The translations under genes were made by a program, and so were the position numbers. From assembly GCA_947502765.1 (NCBI GenBank), contig CANNBA010000012.1, positions 1 through 64,000 of the forward strand: a DNA stretch of 64,000 nucleotides, given 5' to 3'. Of this stretch, positions 52,870-61,806 are shown one piece after another. Source of the DNA: BACL11 sp945865535 (GTDB lineage: Bacteria; Bacteroidota; Bacteroidia; Flavobacteriales; BACL11). The notes beneath the pieces are model-generated. The model saw nothing but the letters and a program-made list of their open reading frames with translations, had not been told where the DNA came from and ran no database searches. The first letter of the stretch is position 1; every line of letters starts with the position of its first letter.

Positions 52870-54248
52870 TATTTCTTGTTTTTATGTTCTGAACCTGACG
52901 ATTTAAGAATAGTTTTAAGTTCTGCTTGAGCAATTACTGGGAATGTTCTGGCATAGAGCAGAAACAAAGTGAAAAAAAATCCTATCGTTCCTAAGAAAAT
53001 TCCAATGTCAATAAATGAAGGAGAAAACATGGTCCATGCTGTTGGCAAAAAGTCTCTATGTAATGAAGTAACAATAATCACAAATCTTTCGAACCACATA
53101 CCAATATTTACAAAGATTGAAAGTATAAATGTCGCTACAAATGATGTTCTTATAGATTTAATCCAATACAATTGTGGAGTTAACACATTACACGTCATCA
53201 TAATGGCATAAGCCCACCAATAAGGGCCAGTGGCTCTATTTAAAAAGGCATATTGCTCAAATTCAACCCCTGAATACCAAGCCATAAATAGCTCCGTAAT
53301 ATAAGCAGTTCCTACTAAAGAACCCGTCAACAAGATAATGACATTCATATATTCAATATGCTTAATGGTAATATAAGCTTCTAAACCTACCACTTTTCGC
53401 ATAATAATTAATAATGTTTCAACCATGGCAAAGCCAGAAAAAAGCGCTCCCAATACAAAGTAAGGAGGGAAGATAGTTGTATGCCATCCTGGAATTACAG
53501 AAGTTGCAAAGTCCATAGATACTATTGAGTGAACCGAGAATACGAGTGGAGTAGCCAATCCTGCTAATACTAAGGATACTTCTTCAAATCTTTGCCAGTG
53601 CTTAGCTCTTCCGCTCCAGCCAAAAGAAAGAAAAGAATATAATTTCTTTTTCATTGGTGATATTGTAGCGCTCATTCGATCTCTTATCATAGCAAAATCA
53701 GGAATTAACCCAATGTACCAAAATACTACGGAAACTGATAAATATGTAGAGATTGCAAATACATCCCAAAGTAATGGCGAGTTAAAATTAACCCAAAGCG
53801 ATCCAAACTGATTTGGAATTGGTAATACATAGTAAGCAAGCCAAGGTCGGCCCATATGAATTAAAGGGAATAATCCTGCTTGAACAACACCAAAGATAGT
53901 CATTGCCTCAGCTGAACGATTAATAGCCATTCTCCATTTTTGACGAAATAATAAAAGTACGGCTGAAATTAATGTTCCGGCATGGCCAATACCAATCCAC
54001 CAAACAAAGTTCGTAATATCCCACGCCCAGTTAACCGTTTTATTAAGTCCCCAAGCTCCAATTCCGGTTCCTATTGTGTAAGATATACAAAGAACTCCCC
54101 AAATGAATAACACTAATGATAAGGAAAATAATATCCACCAATATTTATTGGCTTTGCCCTCAACAGGGCGAGCTACATCTTTAGTAATATCATGATACGT
54201 TTTATTACCTAAAATTAATGGATCTCTAATTTCTGCTTCTTTTTGCAT
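52869..54248 (-). CDS. actC: Alternative complex III subunit ActC (NrfD-like quinone-binding membrane subunit)
   Basis: 459 residues with ten membrane helices. WAWDITNFVWWIGIGHAGTLISAVLLL, MGRPWLAYY, FGSLWVNFNSPLLWDVFAIS and HSIVSMDFATSVIPGWHTTIFPPYFVLGA are characteristic of ActC/NrfD-type proteins. It binds menaquinol at the periplasmic side and hands electrons to the Fe-S clusters of ActB. 9 bp after actB. Confidence 0.95.
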   Translation of the reverse strand: MQKEAEIRDPLILGNKTYHDITKDVARPVEGKANKYWWILFSLSLVLFIWGVLCISYTIGTGIGAWGLNKTVNWAWDITNFVWWIGIGHAGTLISAVLLLFRQKWRMAINRSAEAMTIFGVVQAGLFPLIHMGRPWLAYYVLPIPNQFGSLWVNFNSPLLWDVFAISTYLSVSVVFWYIGLIPDFAMIRDRMSATISPMKKKLYSFLSFGWSGRAKHWQRFEEVSLVLAGLATPLVFSVHSIVSMDFATSVIPGWHTTIFPPYFVLGALFSGFAMVETLLIIMRKVVGLEAYITIKHIEYMNVIILLTGSLVGTAYITELFMAWYSGVEFEQYAFLNRATGPYWWAYAIMMTCNVLTPQLYWIKSIRTSFVATFILSIFVNIGMWFERFVIIVTSLHRDFLPTAWTMFSPSFIDIGIFLGTIGFFFTLFLLYARTFPVIAQAELKTILKSSGSEHKNKK

Positions 54249-54257
54249 AACTATGTA

Positions 54258-57212
54258 TTAAGCTTTATTTCTAATTTTTGTTTGATAAAATACAGATGGA
54301 TCTGTATTTAAGTGTTCTAATAATTTGTAAGCTCTTGGATCTTTCTTAAGAGCTTGAACTTGATGCGAATTATCATTTACATCACCAAATACAATGGCAT
54401 TAGTAGGACAAGCTGAAGAGCAAGCTGTTTGAGCATCTTCATCTCTAACAGTTTTTCCTGCTCTTTTAGCATCTAACTTAATCTCTTGTATTTTTTGAAT
54501 ACACATACTGCATTTTTCAATAACTCCTCTAGAACGAACTACAACATCAGGATTCAACACCATCTTTCCATAGTCATCATTCATATTAAAATCAAACTTA
54601 TCATTTTCAGAATATTGGAACCAATTGAATCTTCTTACTTTATAAGGGCAGTTGTTTGCACAATATCTGGTACCTACACATCTATTATAAGCCATATGAT
54701 TTTGTCCTTCAGCGCTATGAGATGTTGCCGCAACAGGGCATACAGTTTCACATGGGGCATGATTACAATGTTGACACATCACTGGTTGGAAAGCAACCTC
54801 AGGATTTGCTGATGGCTCTTCCATTTCAGAATACATGTCAATAGCAGAAATTTTTTCTTTTGCTGATAATTCTTTGGTCATATCAGAAGAAAAATAACGA
54901 TCAATTCTAAGCCAATGCATATCTCTTGATTTTCGTACTTCTGCTTTTCCTACAACTGGCACATTGTTTTCTGCATGACAAGAAATAACGCATGCGGAAC
55001 AACCAATACAAGAAGTTAAATCAATAGACATATTCCAAAAATGACCTGTTGAGTGATCATGCTCATCCCAAAGCGTAACCTTATCTGCTGGTTGCATTCC
55101 ATTATGAGTGGCATATTTTTCTTGGTGATTTCCTGATTGAGGATCTTTAATAAAATCGGCAAGGGTAGTTTCTTTAATAATTTCTCTCCCCATCATGGTG
55201 TGATGTAATTGAGTGGCAGCAAATTCATACTCACCCTCAACTACTTGAATAGTTGCCTTACCATTTCCTAAAGTAAAAGCATTAAATCCAATTCCATTTC
55301 CACATTTTCCTGCAGCAGTTCTGCCATAACCAACAGCCATAGAAACAGTTCCATTTGCTTGACCTGGCTGAATCATTACAGGAACATTTTTATAGCTAGT
55401 TCCATTAACAGTAAGATTGACCATATTTCCATTTAATCCACCATTTGAAACATTCCAATTTGTAATTCCTAATTCACTAGCTGTCGCTGCTGAAATTGTT
55501 AAATAATTATCCCAACATGCTCTTGAAATTGGATCAGGGAGCTCTTGTAACCATGGATTATTTGCTTGATTTCCATCTCCCATAGAGATTTTCTCATACA
55601 TCTCAAACTCAATATCTTTTTCTTTTAACAAACTAAAAGACGGAACAGATGCCCCAAATGAAGATACATTTACAGCATTTGAGTTTCTAGTAAAATAGCC
55701 ATCATGAAGCGATTTACTCCAATCAATATCAGAGTAATAATTTTGTAAATAGGTATGGTAATCTGATTGACCCATCCAAACCATCATACTTTCTTGAAAT
55801 TGTCTTCCATTAAATAATGGAGCAATAGTTGGTTGCATTAAAGAATATACTCCATTTGATGGATTTGCATCTCCCCAACTTTCTAAATAGTGATTATCTG
55901 GCAAAGCATACAGCATTTTAGCAGCTGACTCATCATTATAAAGTGATGTAGCAACTGTCAAACCAACTTTTGCAACGCCAGAATTATACTCCTTAGCATT
56001 TTGTAAAGTATAAGACGGATTTGCATTATAAGTAAATAATGCCGCAATATTTCCAGCATTCATATCTTTAATCAGCTTGGCAACCTCAGCATCATTTCCT
56101 TGTTTTAAGTAAGAAGGATTTGATAATGACATGGTATTTCCGTAATTCCCAAGTTTATTATTAATGGCATTTACTAAAATTTGTACCTTAGCATCATTAC
56201 TATTGCAAACTACAACAGATTTACCAGCTTTTTTTGCTAAATCATTTGCCATTTTGGCAATTCGCTTATCCGCAGCACCACCATTTAATGCGCTATATAA
56301 GTTGGAAAGTAAACCCGCTTGCTCAGATGGTTTTATCTGAATTCTTTCATCTGCATTAGATCCTGTCAAACTTAAAGTTGACTCCACTTGATAATGCTTG
56401 GCCATTTTTCCATTTTTAGGATTTCTAGCGCCAGCATACTCAGTAGCATAATCAACATTCAGCCAATTACCTAAAAAGTCAGCTCCAAAAGAAACAATAA
56501 CCTCAGCCTTAGCAAAATTGTAAGCAGGTAAAGCTCTTAGACCAAATGAAGCCTGGTTAGCATCTAACATACCGCTATAAGAAACAGCATCCACTTGCAC
56601 ATGGACAACATTTCCGTAGGCAGCAGAAAAATCAGCAATTAACTTTTTAGTAGAAGGACTTATAATGGTAGAAGATAGAATGGCAATTTTACCTCCACTA
56701 TTTTTTATCTCATTTAATTTTGCGATAATCTCAGCATCAGCCGTCTTCCAATCTATAGCTACTCCTTTTTTCATTGGATTTTTTAATCTTGCTGAATCAT
56801 AAAGCGAAAGAACTGAAGCTTGAATTCTTGCATTAGTTGCCGATTTATTAGCATCAATCTTAATGGGACGACCCTCTCTAGTTTTTACTAAAACAGAGGC
56901 ATAATCGTGACCATCATACATAGTAGTGGCATAATAATTAGCGATACCTGGAATAATTTCTTCTGGTTGTATTACGTAAGGAATTGATTTAATAATAGGT
57001 GCTTCACAAGCTACTAAGGTTGCTGCAGCCGTACTAAATCCTAAGAATTTTAGGAAATCTCTTCTAGAAGTTGATGTAGCAGATATTTCTTTATCGCCCA
57101 AAAATTCATCCACAGGAATTTCTTCAACAAACTCATTATGTCTTAGTTTGTCAACTAAAGAATTATCAGTTAACTCCGCTAAACCTTTCCAATATTTTTT
57201 TGCTTTTGTCAT
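54258..57212 (-). CDS. actB: Alternative complex III subunit ActB (molybdopterin-oxidoreductase-like/Fe-S fusion)
   Basis: 984 residues. Twin-arginine signal TSRRDFLKFLGFS (Arg50-Arg51) followed by AAATLVAC. The first two thirds resemble the molybdopterin oxidoreductase fold, but in ActB no cofactor is bound. The C-terminal part is a four-cluster ferredoxin domain with CIGCSACVISCHAENN, CQHCNHAPCETVCPV, CVGTRYCANNCPY and CSMC...CSSACPTNAIVFGD. It carries electrons from ActC to the hemes of ActA. Predicted to be exported folded by the Tat system. 24 bp after actA. Confidence 0.96.
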   Translation of the reverse strand: MTKAKKYWKGLAELTDNSLVDKLRHNEFVEEIPVDEFLGDKEISATSTSRRDFLKFLGFSTAAATLVACEAPIIKSIPYVIQPEEIIPGIANYYATTMYDGHDYASVLVKTREGRPIKIDANKSATNARIQASVLSLYDSARLKNPMKKGVAIDWKTADAEIIAKLNEIKNSGGKIAILSSTIISPSTKKLIADFSAAYGNVVHVQVDAVSYSGMLDANQASFGLRALPAYNFAKAEVIVSFGADFLGNWLNVDYATEYAGARNPKNGKMAKHYQVESTLSLTGSNADERIQIKPSEQAGLLSNLYSALNGGAADKRIAKMANDLAKKAGKSVVVCNSNDAKVQILVNAINNKLGNYGNTMSLSNPSYLKQGNDAEVAKLIKDMNAGNIAALFTYNANPSYTLQNAKEYNSGVAKVGLTVATSLYNDESAAKMLYALPDNHYLESWGDANPSNGVYSLMQPTIAPLFNGRQFQESMMVWMGQSDYHTYLQNYYSDIDWSKSLHDGYFTRNSNAVNVSSFGASVPSFSLLKEKDIEFEMYEKISMGDGNQANNPWLQELPDPISRACWDNYLTISAATASELGITNWNVSNGGLNGNMVNLTVNGTSYKNVPVMIQPGQANGTVSMAVGYGRTAAGKCGNGIGFNAFTLGNGKATIQVVEGEYEFAATQLHHTMMGREIIKETTLADFIKDPQSGNHQEKYATHNGMQPADKVTLWDEHDHSTGHFWNMSIDLTSCIGCSACVISCHAENNVPVVGKAEVRKSRDMHWLRIDRYFSSDMTKELSAKEKISAIDMYSEMEEPSANPEVAFQPVMCQHCNHAPCETVCPVAATSHSAEGQNHMAYNRCVGTRYCANNCPYKVRRFNWFQYSENDKFDFNMNDDYGKMVLNPDVVVRSRGVIEKCSMCIQKIQEIKLDAKRAGKTVRDEDAQTACSSACPTNAIVFGDVNDNSHQVQALKKDPRAYKLLEHLNTDPSVFYQTKIRNKA

Positions 57213-57236
57213 TTTATATAAAAATCTAAATCCTTA

Positions 57237-58448
57237 TTAATAGTGGCACTTACCGCATTCCAAGCCTCCAATTTTTTCCACAGTAATTTTTTGACCTGCA
57301 TATTTTTTCTTCATTTTTTCGTGCATAACGGTATAGTACTCATTGCCTTCCATTTTAACTTCTGATTCTCTATGACATTCTATGCACCAACCCATTGTTA
57401 ATTCTGAATGCTGTTTTACAACATCCATTTCCTCAATCGCCCCATGACATTCTTGACATTCCAACTTACCCACGCTAACATGTTGCGAGTGATTAAAATA
57501 AGCCAAATCTGGTAAATTATGGATTCTCACCCACTCTATTGGTTTTTGCTCATAACCTTCAATATAGGTTCTTGACTTAGGATCATATCCTACTGCATCA
57601 TAAATTTTTTGAAGTTCAGCAGTACCTGAAATAGTACCTTCTACAATGTTTGCATGACAATTCATACATACATTTGCTGACGGAATTCCAGAATGTTTTG
57701 ATGTACGAGCAGAAGTATGGCAATAATTACAATCTATAGCATTATCGCCAGCATGTATTTTATGAGAGAATGCAATTGGCTGAGTTGGCTGATAATTAGT
57801 TGTTACTCCCACTCCCATCATTGCATCATAAACAAATTTTAACACAATAATGGCAATAACAAAACCTAAAAAAAGTTTGTTAAAAGTTTTAGCTAAAAAT
57901 AACTTAATCTGAGATTGAACAGATTCAGGTACTGTCTGTGTATCTTGGCCTAAACTTTCTTTAAGACTATTTTTTACTGATGCTAAAACAAAAATAAGAG
58001 TTAGTAAAATAAGGGCTATTATCATTAATTGAGTAGACCCTTTCATTCCTTCATCTATAGGAGCTCCTTCTGCAGAAACAGCTGCTTTGACCTGTTCAAC
58101 AGGAGGATTTTGTAAGTATACATAAAGCGCTTCAAAATCTTCATCTGAGAAATTGAAGTTAGTCATAGCAACTTTATTATATTCTTCAAATATTGCAATT
58201 GCATCAGGATCTCCTGAGGCAATTAATTCTGACGAATTATTAATCCACTTTTTTAACCATTCTTTATTTCTTTTTTCGGTAACACCCTTCAAACCAGGAC
58301 CTATCAACTTGGTTTCTCCAATAACATGACATGCAGTACAATTTTGTTTAAAAATTTTTGCACCATCTGGCTGAGCAAAGGCAGATAATGAAATAAATGC
58401 TGCTAGAATAAATAAGATTTGATTTTTGATAGGTTTAGCTAGAATCAT
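57237..58448 (-). CDS. actA: Alternative complex III subunit ActA with extra N-terminal cytochrome c domain
   Basis: 403 residues from the ATG at 58448; an upstream in-frame TTG (58475) overlaps the promoter. N-terminal signal/anchor (ILFILAAFISLSAFA), then a mono-heme cytochrome c domain with CTACH (37-41) and GPGLKGVTEKR, a first membrane helix (about 138-158), a second (about 193-212), and then the pentaheme part with CNYCH (240-244), CMNCH (261-265), CQECH (331-335), CIECH (355-359) and CGKCH (398-402). Total six heme c sites against five in the core family. Electron output arm of the quinol:cytochrome c oxidoreductase. First gene of the operon. Confidence 0.93.
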   Translation of the reverse strand: MILAKPIKNQILFILAAFISLSAFAQPDGAKIFKQNCTACHVIGETKLIGPGLKGVTEKRNKEWLKKWINNSSELIASGDPDAIAIFEEYNKVAMTNFNFSDEDFEALYVYLQNPPVEQVKAAVSAEGAPIDEGMKGSTQLMIIALILLTLIFVLASVKNSLKESLGQDTQTVPESVQSQIKLFLAKTFNKLFLGFVIAIIVLKFVYDAMMGVGVTTNYQPTQPIAFSHKIHAGDNAIDCNYCHTSARTSKHSGIPSANVCMNCHANIVEGTISGTAELQKIYDAVGYDPKSRTYIEGYEQKPIEWVRIHNLPDLAYFNHSQHVSVGKLECQECHGAIEEMDVVKQHSELTMGWCIECHRESEVKMEGNEYYTVMHEKMKKKYAGQKITVEKIGGLECGKCHY

Positions 58449-58472
58449 GTTTTTAATGTTCAATTTCGGGTG

Positions 58473-58500
58473 CAAAATTAAACTATTAAAGTGATAGCAA
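58473..58500 (-). promoter_or_regulatory. Promoter of the actABCDEF operon
   Basis: Minus strand TTG (58500-58498), 17-bp spacer, TAATTTTG (58480-58473), 24 bp before the ATG. One of the best matches to the Bacteroidetes consensus in the window. Confidence 0.7.
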
Positions 58501-58574
58501 CATGAGAAATTTTAGTGTTTTCTATAATTTATAACTAATCTAAATAAGAGATTCTTTTATAACCATAAAAAAAG

Positions 58575-58603
58575 AAGTATAAGGCTTTATAAAGCAGATA
58601 CTT
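58575..58603 (-). terminator. Terminator hairpin overlapping the nifU-like stop codon
   Basis: On the minus strand AAGTAT, CT, the palindrome GCTTTATAAAGC, CTT, ATACTT then CTTTTTTTAT. The last codons and stop of the NifU-like gene (58587) lie inside the stem. Confidence 0.55.
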
Positions 58604-58841
58604 CAATAACTTTTTTAACTTCTGGAACAGCATTTTTTACAACAACTTCCACTCCATTTTTTAAAGTCATCATGCTGATATTGCAACTACTACAAGAGCC
58701 AACAAGTTTTACTTTTACTACCCAATCATCTGTTAATTCTACAAAATGGATATCCCCACCATCACTCTCTAAAAAAGGTCGAATTTCTGTAAGTGCATTT
58801 TCAATCTTAGCAATAATTTTTTTGTTTGTAATAATTCCCAT
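58587..58841 (-). CDS. NifU C-terminal-domain Fe-S scaffold/carrier protein
   Basis: 84 residues, just the NifU-like C-terminal (Nfu) domain: IENALTEIRPFLESDGGDIHFVEL, then the cluster-binding Cys50 and Cys53 in VGSCSSCNISMMTLKNGVE. It binds and delivers [4Fe-4S] clusters in the cytoplasm. It lies 6 bp after the mrp/apbC gene, so the two carriers are co-expressed. The act operon next door (many clusters in ActB) is a natural client, although it is a separate unit. Confidence 0.93.
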   Translation of the reverse strand: MGIITNKKIIAKIENALTEIRPFLESDGGDIHFVELTDDWVVKVKLVGSCSSCNISMMTLKNGVEVVVKNAVPEVKKVIEVSAL

Positions 58842-58847
58842 GCTATT

Positions 58848-59972
58848 TTATTTAGTTGAGCAGCCTTTTGAATTGGTTAACTCTACAGCTTTTGTTGGTG
58901 CTAAATTAGTATTTCTCTTAGTAATTGATGCTAATATATTTTTTGTCATGCTTAATAACTCTAAAGCTATAGGAGTAGTCCCTTGCAATACAGCTGGTCT
59001 TCCTGCATCTGCAGCTTCTCTGACCGATTGAACTAAAGGAATTTGAGCTAAAAGTTCGATTTCCAATTGCTCGGCTAAACCTTTAGCTCCTTCTTTTCCA
59101 AAAATATAATATTTGTTATTTGGCAACTCCTCAGGATTAAAATAAGCCATATTCTCTACTATACCCAAAACAGGAACATTAATACTTTCCATCTGAAACA
59201 TATTTACTCCTTTTCTAGCATCAGCAAGAGCAATATTTTGAGGAGTACTTACTACAACTGCTCCGGTTAAAGGAATAGATTGAACTAAAGACAAATGAAT
59301 ATCTCCAGTGCCAGGAGGTAAATCCACCACCAAAAAGTCAAGCTCGCCCCAATGAGTATCCCAAAGTAATTGATTTAATGCTTTTGAAGCCATAGGACCT
59401 CTCCATACTACAGCCTGTTGGCTTTGGGCAAAAAAACCTATAGAAAGTAACTTTACTCCATAACTTTCCAAGGGTTTAATTTTTGATTTTCCATCAATAT
59501 TTATAGCTTCAGGAACTGCCCCTTCCAAGCCAAACATAATATGCATAGAGGGCCCATAAATATCAGCATCTATTACCCCCACTTTATAACCTAAATCGAC
59601 TAAACTAACCGCAAAATTAGCAGCTATAGTTGATTTCCCTACTCCTCCTTTACCGGAAGAAATGGCAATAATATTCTTAACCCCAGGAATAGCATTTCCT
59701 TTTATCTCAATCGTTTTTTTAGGAGCATTAACAATCAGGTTGACTTTTACTTTTGACTTCTCAAAAGCATGATCATGTATGGCTTTAATACAGTCGACCT
59801 CAACCCTTTTTTTATATTGTAATGTTGGGATTTGAATCTCCACATCAAGCTCCACATCAGTTCCAAAAATATGAACATTTTTAATAGCTCCACTCTCAAC
59901 AATACTCTTTCCTTCATTTGGTAATGTGATATTTGATAGTGCTGCTAAAATAACTTCCTTGGTAAGTTTCAT
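58848..59972 (-). CDS. Mrp/ApbC/NBP35-type P-loop ATPase, Fe-S cluster carrier
   Basis: 374 residues. N-terminal MIP18/DUF59 domain (about 1-85), Walker A deviant motif ISSGKGGVGKSTIAANFAVSL (Lys and Thr/Ser around 107-115), VGVIDADIYGPS, LVVDLPPGTGDIHLSL and LADARKGVNMF. At the place where many Mrp/NBP35 proteins have a CxxC (after VENMAYF) it reads NPEELPNNKYYIFGKEG, without cysteines. A Cys at the extreme C-terminus (NSKGCSTK) remains. It is predicted to load Fe-S clusters onto targets with the NifU-like partner. Confidence 0.92.
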   Translation of the reverse strand: MKLTKEVILAALSNITLPNEGKSIVESGAIKNVHIFGTDVELDVEIQIPTLQYKKRVEVDCIKAIHDHAFEKSKVKVNLIVNAPKKTIEIKGNAIPGVKNIIAISSGKGGVGKSTIAANFAVSLVDLGYKVGVIDADIYGPSMHIMFGLEGAVPEAINIDGKSKIKPLESYGVKLLSIGFFAQSQQAVVWRGPMASKALNQLLWDTHWGELDFLVVDLPPGTGDIHLSLVQSIPLTGAVVVSTPQNIALADARKGVNMFQMESINVPVLGIVENMAYFNPEELPNNKYYIFGKEGAKGLAEQLEIELLAQIPLVQSVREAADAGRPAVLQGTTPIALELLSMTKNILASITKRNTNLAPTKAVELTNSKGCSTK

Positions 59973-60042
59973 TGGCTAAAATATTGGTTGTAAAGATAAA
60001 TGTTTTAACTCGAGTTTTTAAAAAAGAAATTATCTTTTTATA

Positions 60043-60708
60043 TTATTTTAATCGAAACCTCAAATAAGTAATTGGCACCCCTTTATCTAAATAAATTTGC
60101 TCGTAATGGGTTTTAATTTCCATATGCTCTCTTGGAACTACAGATCCATACAAATCATGGGTACTATCTTCTAAAATATGTTTTTCTCCAGCAATTATAC
60201 CTAGAGTAAAACCATGTAGAAATTGACTATCTGTCTTTAAATGAATAGGAGCATTCTTGTTTAATATATTTTTATATCTTTCTAAAAAATTGGGATGAGT
60301 CAATCGTTTTGTGCCCCTTCTTTTTTTAAGTTGAGGATCAGGGAAAGTAAGCCAAATCTCATCTACTTCATTTTTTGCAAAACATTTTTCAATCCAATCA
60401 ATGCGAATACGCAAGAATCCAACATTTTTTAATTCTTTTGCTACTGTTGCAGCTGCTCCTTGCCAAATTCTTGCTCCTTTTATGTCTATTCCTAAAAAGT
60501 TTTTTTCTGGAAATTTTTCAGCTAGTCCCACACTATATTCTCCCATTCCACATCCCAGCTCTAAAACCAATGGATTTTCATTTTTAAAAAAATTCTTTTT
60601 CCAATTTCCCTTTAAGTCATATCCTTTTTCTAACAACTGTAAATCAGGCTGCTCGACATGAGGGAAAGTCTCCATTTGAGCAAACTTTTTTAATTTATTT
60701 TTTGCCAA
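60043..60708 (-). CDS. trmB: tRNA (guanine-N7-)-methyltransferase TrmB
   Basis: 221 residues. SAM-binding VLELGCGMGEYSVGLAEKFP and FLGIDIKGARIWQGA, then IRIDWIEKCF, the TrmB signature DEIWLTFPDPQLKKRRGTKRLTHPNFLERY and IHLKTDSQFLHGF. It methylates G46 in the tRNA variable loop. The N-terminus MAKNKLKKFAQMETFPHV matches the family, so the TTG at 60708 is taken as start; the next ATG would cut off the conserved KNKL segment. Confidence 0.95.
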   Translation of the reverse strand: MAKNKLKKFAQMETFPHVEQPDLQLLEKGYDLKGNWKKNFFKNENPLVLELGCGMGEYSVGLAEKFPEKNFLGIDIKGARIWQGAAATVAKELKNVGFLRIRIDWIEKCFAKNEVDEIWLTFPDPQLKKRRGTKRLTHPNFLERYKNILNKNAPIHLKTDSQFLHGFTLGIIAGEKHILEDSTHDLYGSVVPREHMEIKTHYEQIYLDKGVPITYLRFRLK

Positions 60709-60724
60709 AATTTTAATTTTTATA

Positions 60725-60732
60725 CAAAAATA
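60725..60732 (-). promoter_or_regulatory. -7 element of trmB
   Basis: Minus strand TATTTTTG, 16 bp before the TTG start. No clear -33. Confidence 0.4.
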
Positions 60733-60756
60733 CTTTGTTTTAACTATTTTCGGCCT

Positions 60757-61806
60757 GTGAAAACAAAAAAACGAATTTTAATAGCCCCACTAGATTGGGG
60801 TATAGGGCACGCCACAAGATGCATCCCTATTATTAAAGCATTAATTAATCATGATTATGAAGTAGTAATAGCTGCCGATAGTAGACCCCTGCACCTTTTA
60901 AGTGCAGAATTCCCAAAGCTAGAAATTATTCGTTTTGAAGGGTATAACATAAAATATCCCCGCTATTTACCAATGCACATAAGCATGCTTTTGCAAGCTC
61001 CAAAACTTTTATGGAATATCAAAAAAGAAAATAGTGCCCTAAATAGTATTGTTGAAGATTACAAAATTGATGGGGTAATTTCGGACAACCGTTTTGGACT
61101 TTACACTAGCAAAGTCCCTTGTGTATTTATTACTCATCAGCTAGAAATTCAGAGCCCTTATTTTACTAAAAAAATTCAAGGCTTTAATTATAAATACATC
61201 AATAAATTTGATGCCCTCTGGGTAATGGATGACAAAGAGAATAATTTAGCTGGCAATTTATCTGGCCCAAATATACTGCCCAATAATACTATATATATAG
61301 GGGCTCAATCTCGGTTTGAATATCAAGACACTGAAAAAAAATATGATTTTTTGGCACTAGTTTCAGGACCTGAACCTCAAAGAACAATATTGGAAAAGAA
61401 ATTGGTAAAGGCTCTAAAAGAAAGAAAAGAAAAATCGCTTATTGTATTAGGAAAGCCTGAGTTAAGCAATACGGAACAAATAGGAAATCTCAGTATAATA
61501 TCACATTTAAATGCAAGTGATTTAAATAAGGTTATTTTAGAATCAGAGCTTGTAATATGCCGTCCTGGTTATTCCACAATAATGGATTTGGCAAAACTTA
61601 TGAAAAGAGCTTTCTTTATACCAACTCCAGGTCAAACAGAGCAAGAATACTTAGCCCAACTATTTCATCAAAAGAAAATCTGCTATTATCAAAATCAAGA
61701 TCAATTTGATTTTGAAAAAGGAATTATGGAAAGTAAAAAATTCGCTGGCTTTTCCAAGCTAAACACTCCAAAAACTAATTGGGAAGAATTATTTAGCCTT
61801 TTCTAA
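60757..61806 (+). CDS. MurG-like glycosyltransferase (GT-B), substrate unknown
   Basis: 349 residues from the GTG at 60757. The N-terminal lobe starts RILIAPLDWGIGHATRCIPIIKAL, similar to GT28/MurG proteins with a Gly-rich GHATR loop. Then come DGVISDNRFGLYTSKVPCVFITHQLEI, and in the C-terminal lobe LALVSGPEPQRTILEKKL, VICRPGYSTIMDLAKLMKRAFFIPTPGQTEQEYLAQ, which is the UDP-sugar-binding (R/H)xGxxTxxE-type region with PTPGQTEQ. It probably adds a sugar to a lipid or envelope precursor. It is a single gene, and its 3' end overlaps phoR by 18 bp in convergent orientation. Confidence 0.78.
   Translation: MKTKKRILIAPLDWGIGHATRCIPIIKALINHDYEVVIAADSRPLHLLSAEFPKLEIIRFEGYNIKYPRYLPMHISMLLQAPKLLWNIKKENSALNSIVEDYKIDGVISDNRFGLYTSKVPCVFITHQLEIQSPYFTKKIQGFNYKYINKFDALWVMDDKENNLAGNLSGPNILPNNTIYIGAQSRFEYQDTEKKYDFLALVSGPEPQRTILEKKLVKALKERKEKSLIVLGKPELSNTEQIGNLSIISHLNASDLNKVILESELVICRPGYSTIMDLAKLMKRAFFIPTPGQTEQEYLAQLFHQKKICYYQNQDQFDFEKGIMESKKFAGFSKLNTPKTNWEELFSLF

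Noticed and set aside
59990..60036. Imperfect hairpin with AACTCGAGTT between mrp and trmB as a terminator
   Set aside because: The palindrome has no proper loop and no T run directly after it on the trmB strand; left uncalled.
60375..60661. Two hydrophobic plus-strand frames within trmB
   Set aside because: They mirror trmB codons in other frames; trmB carries all family motifs.
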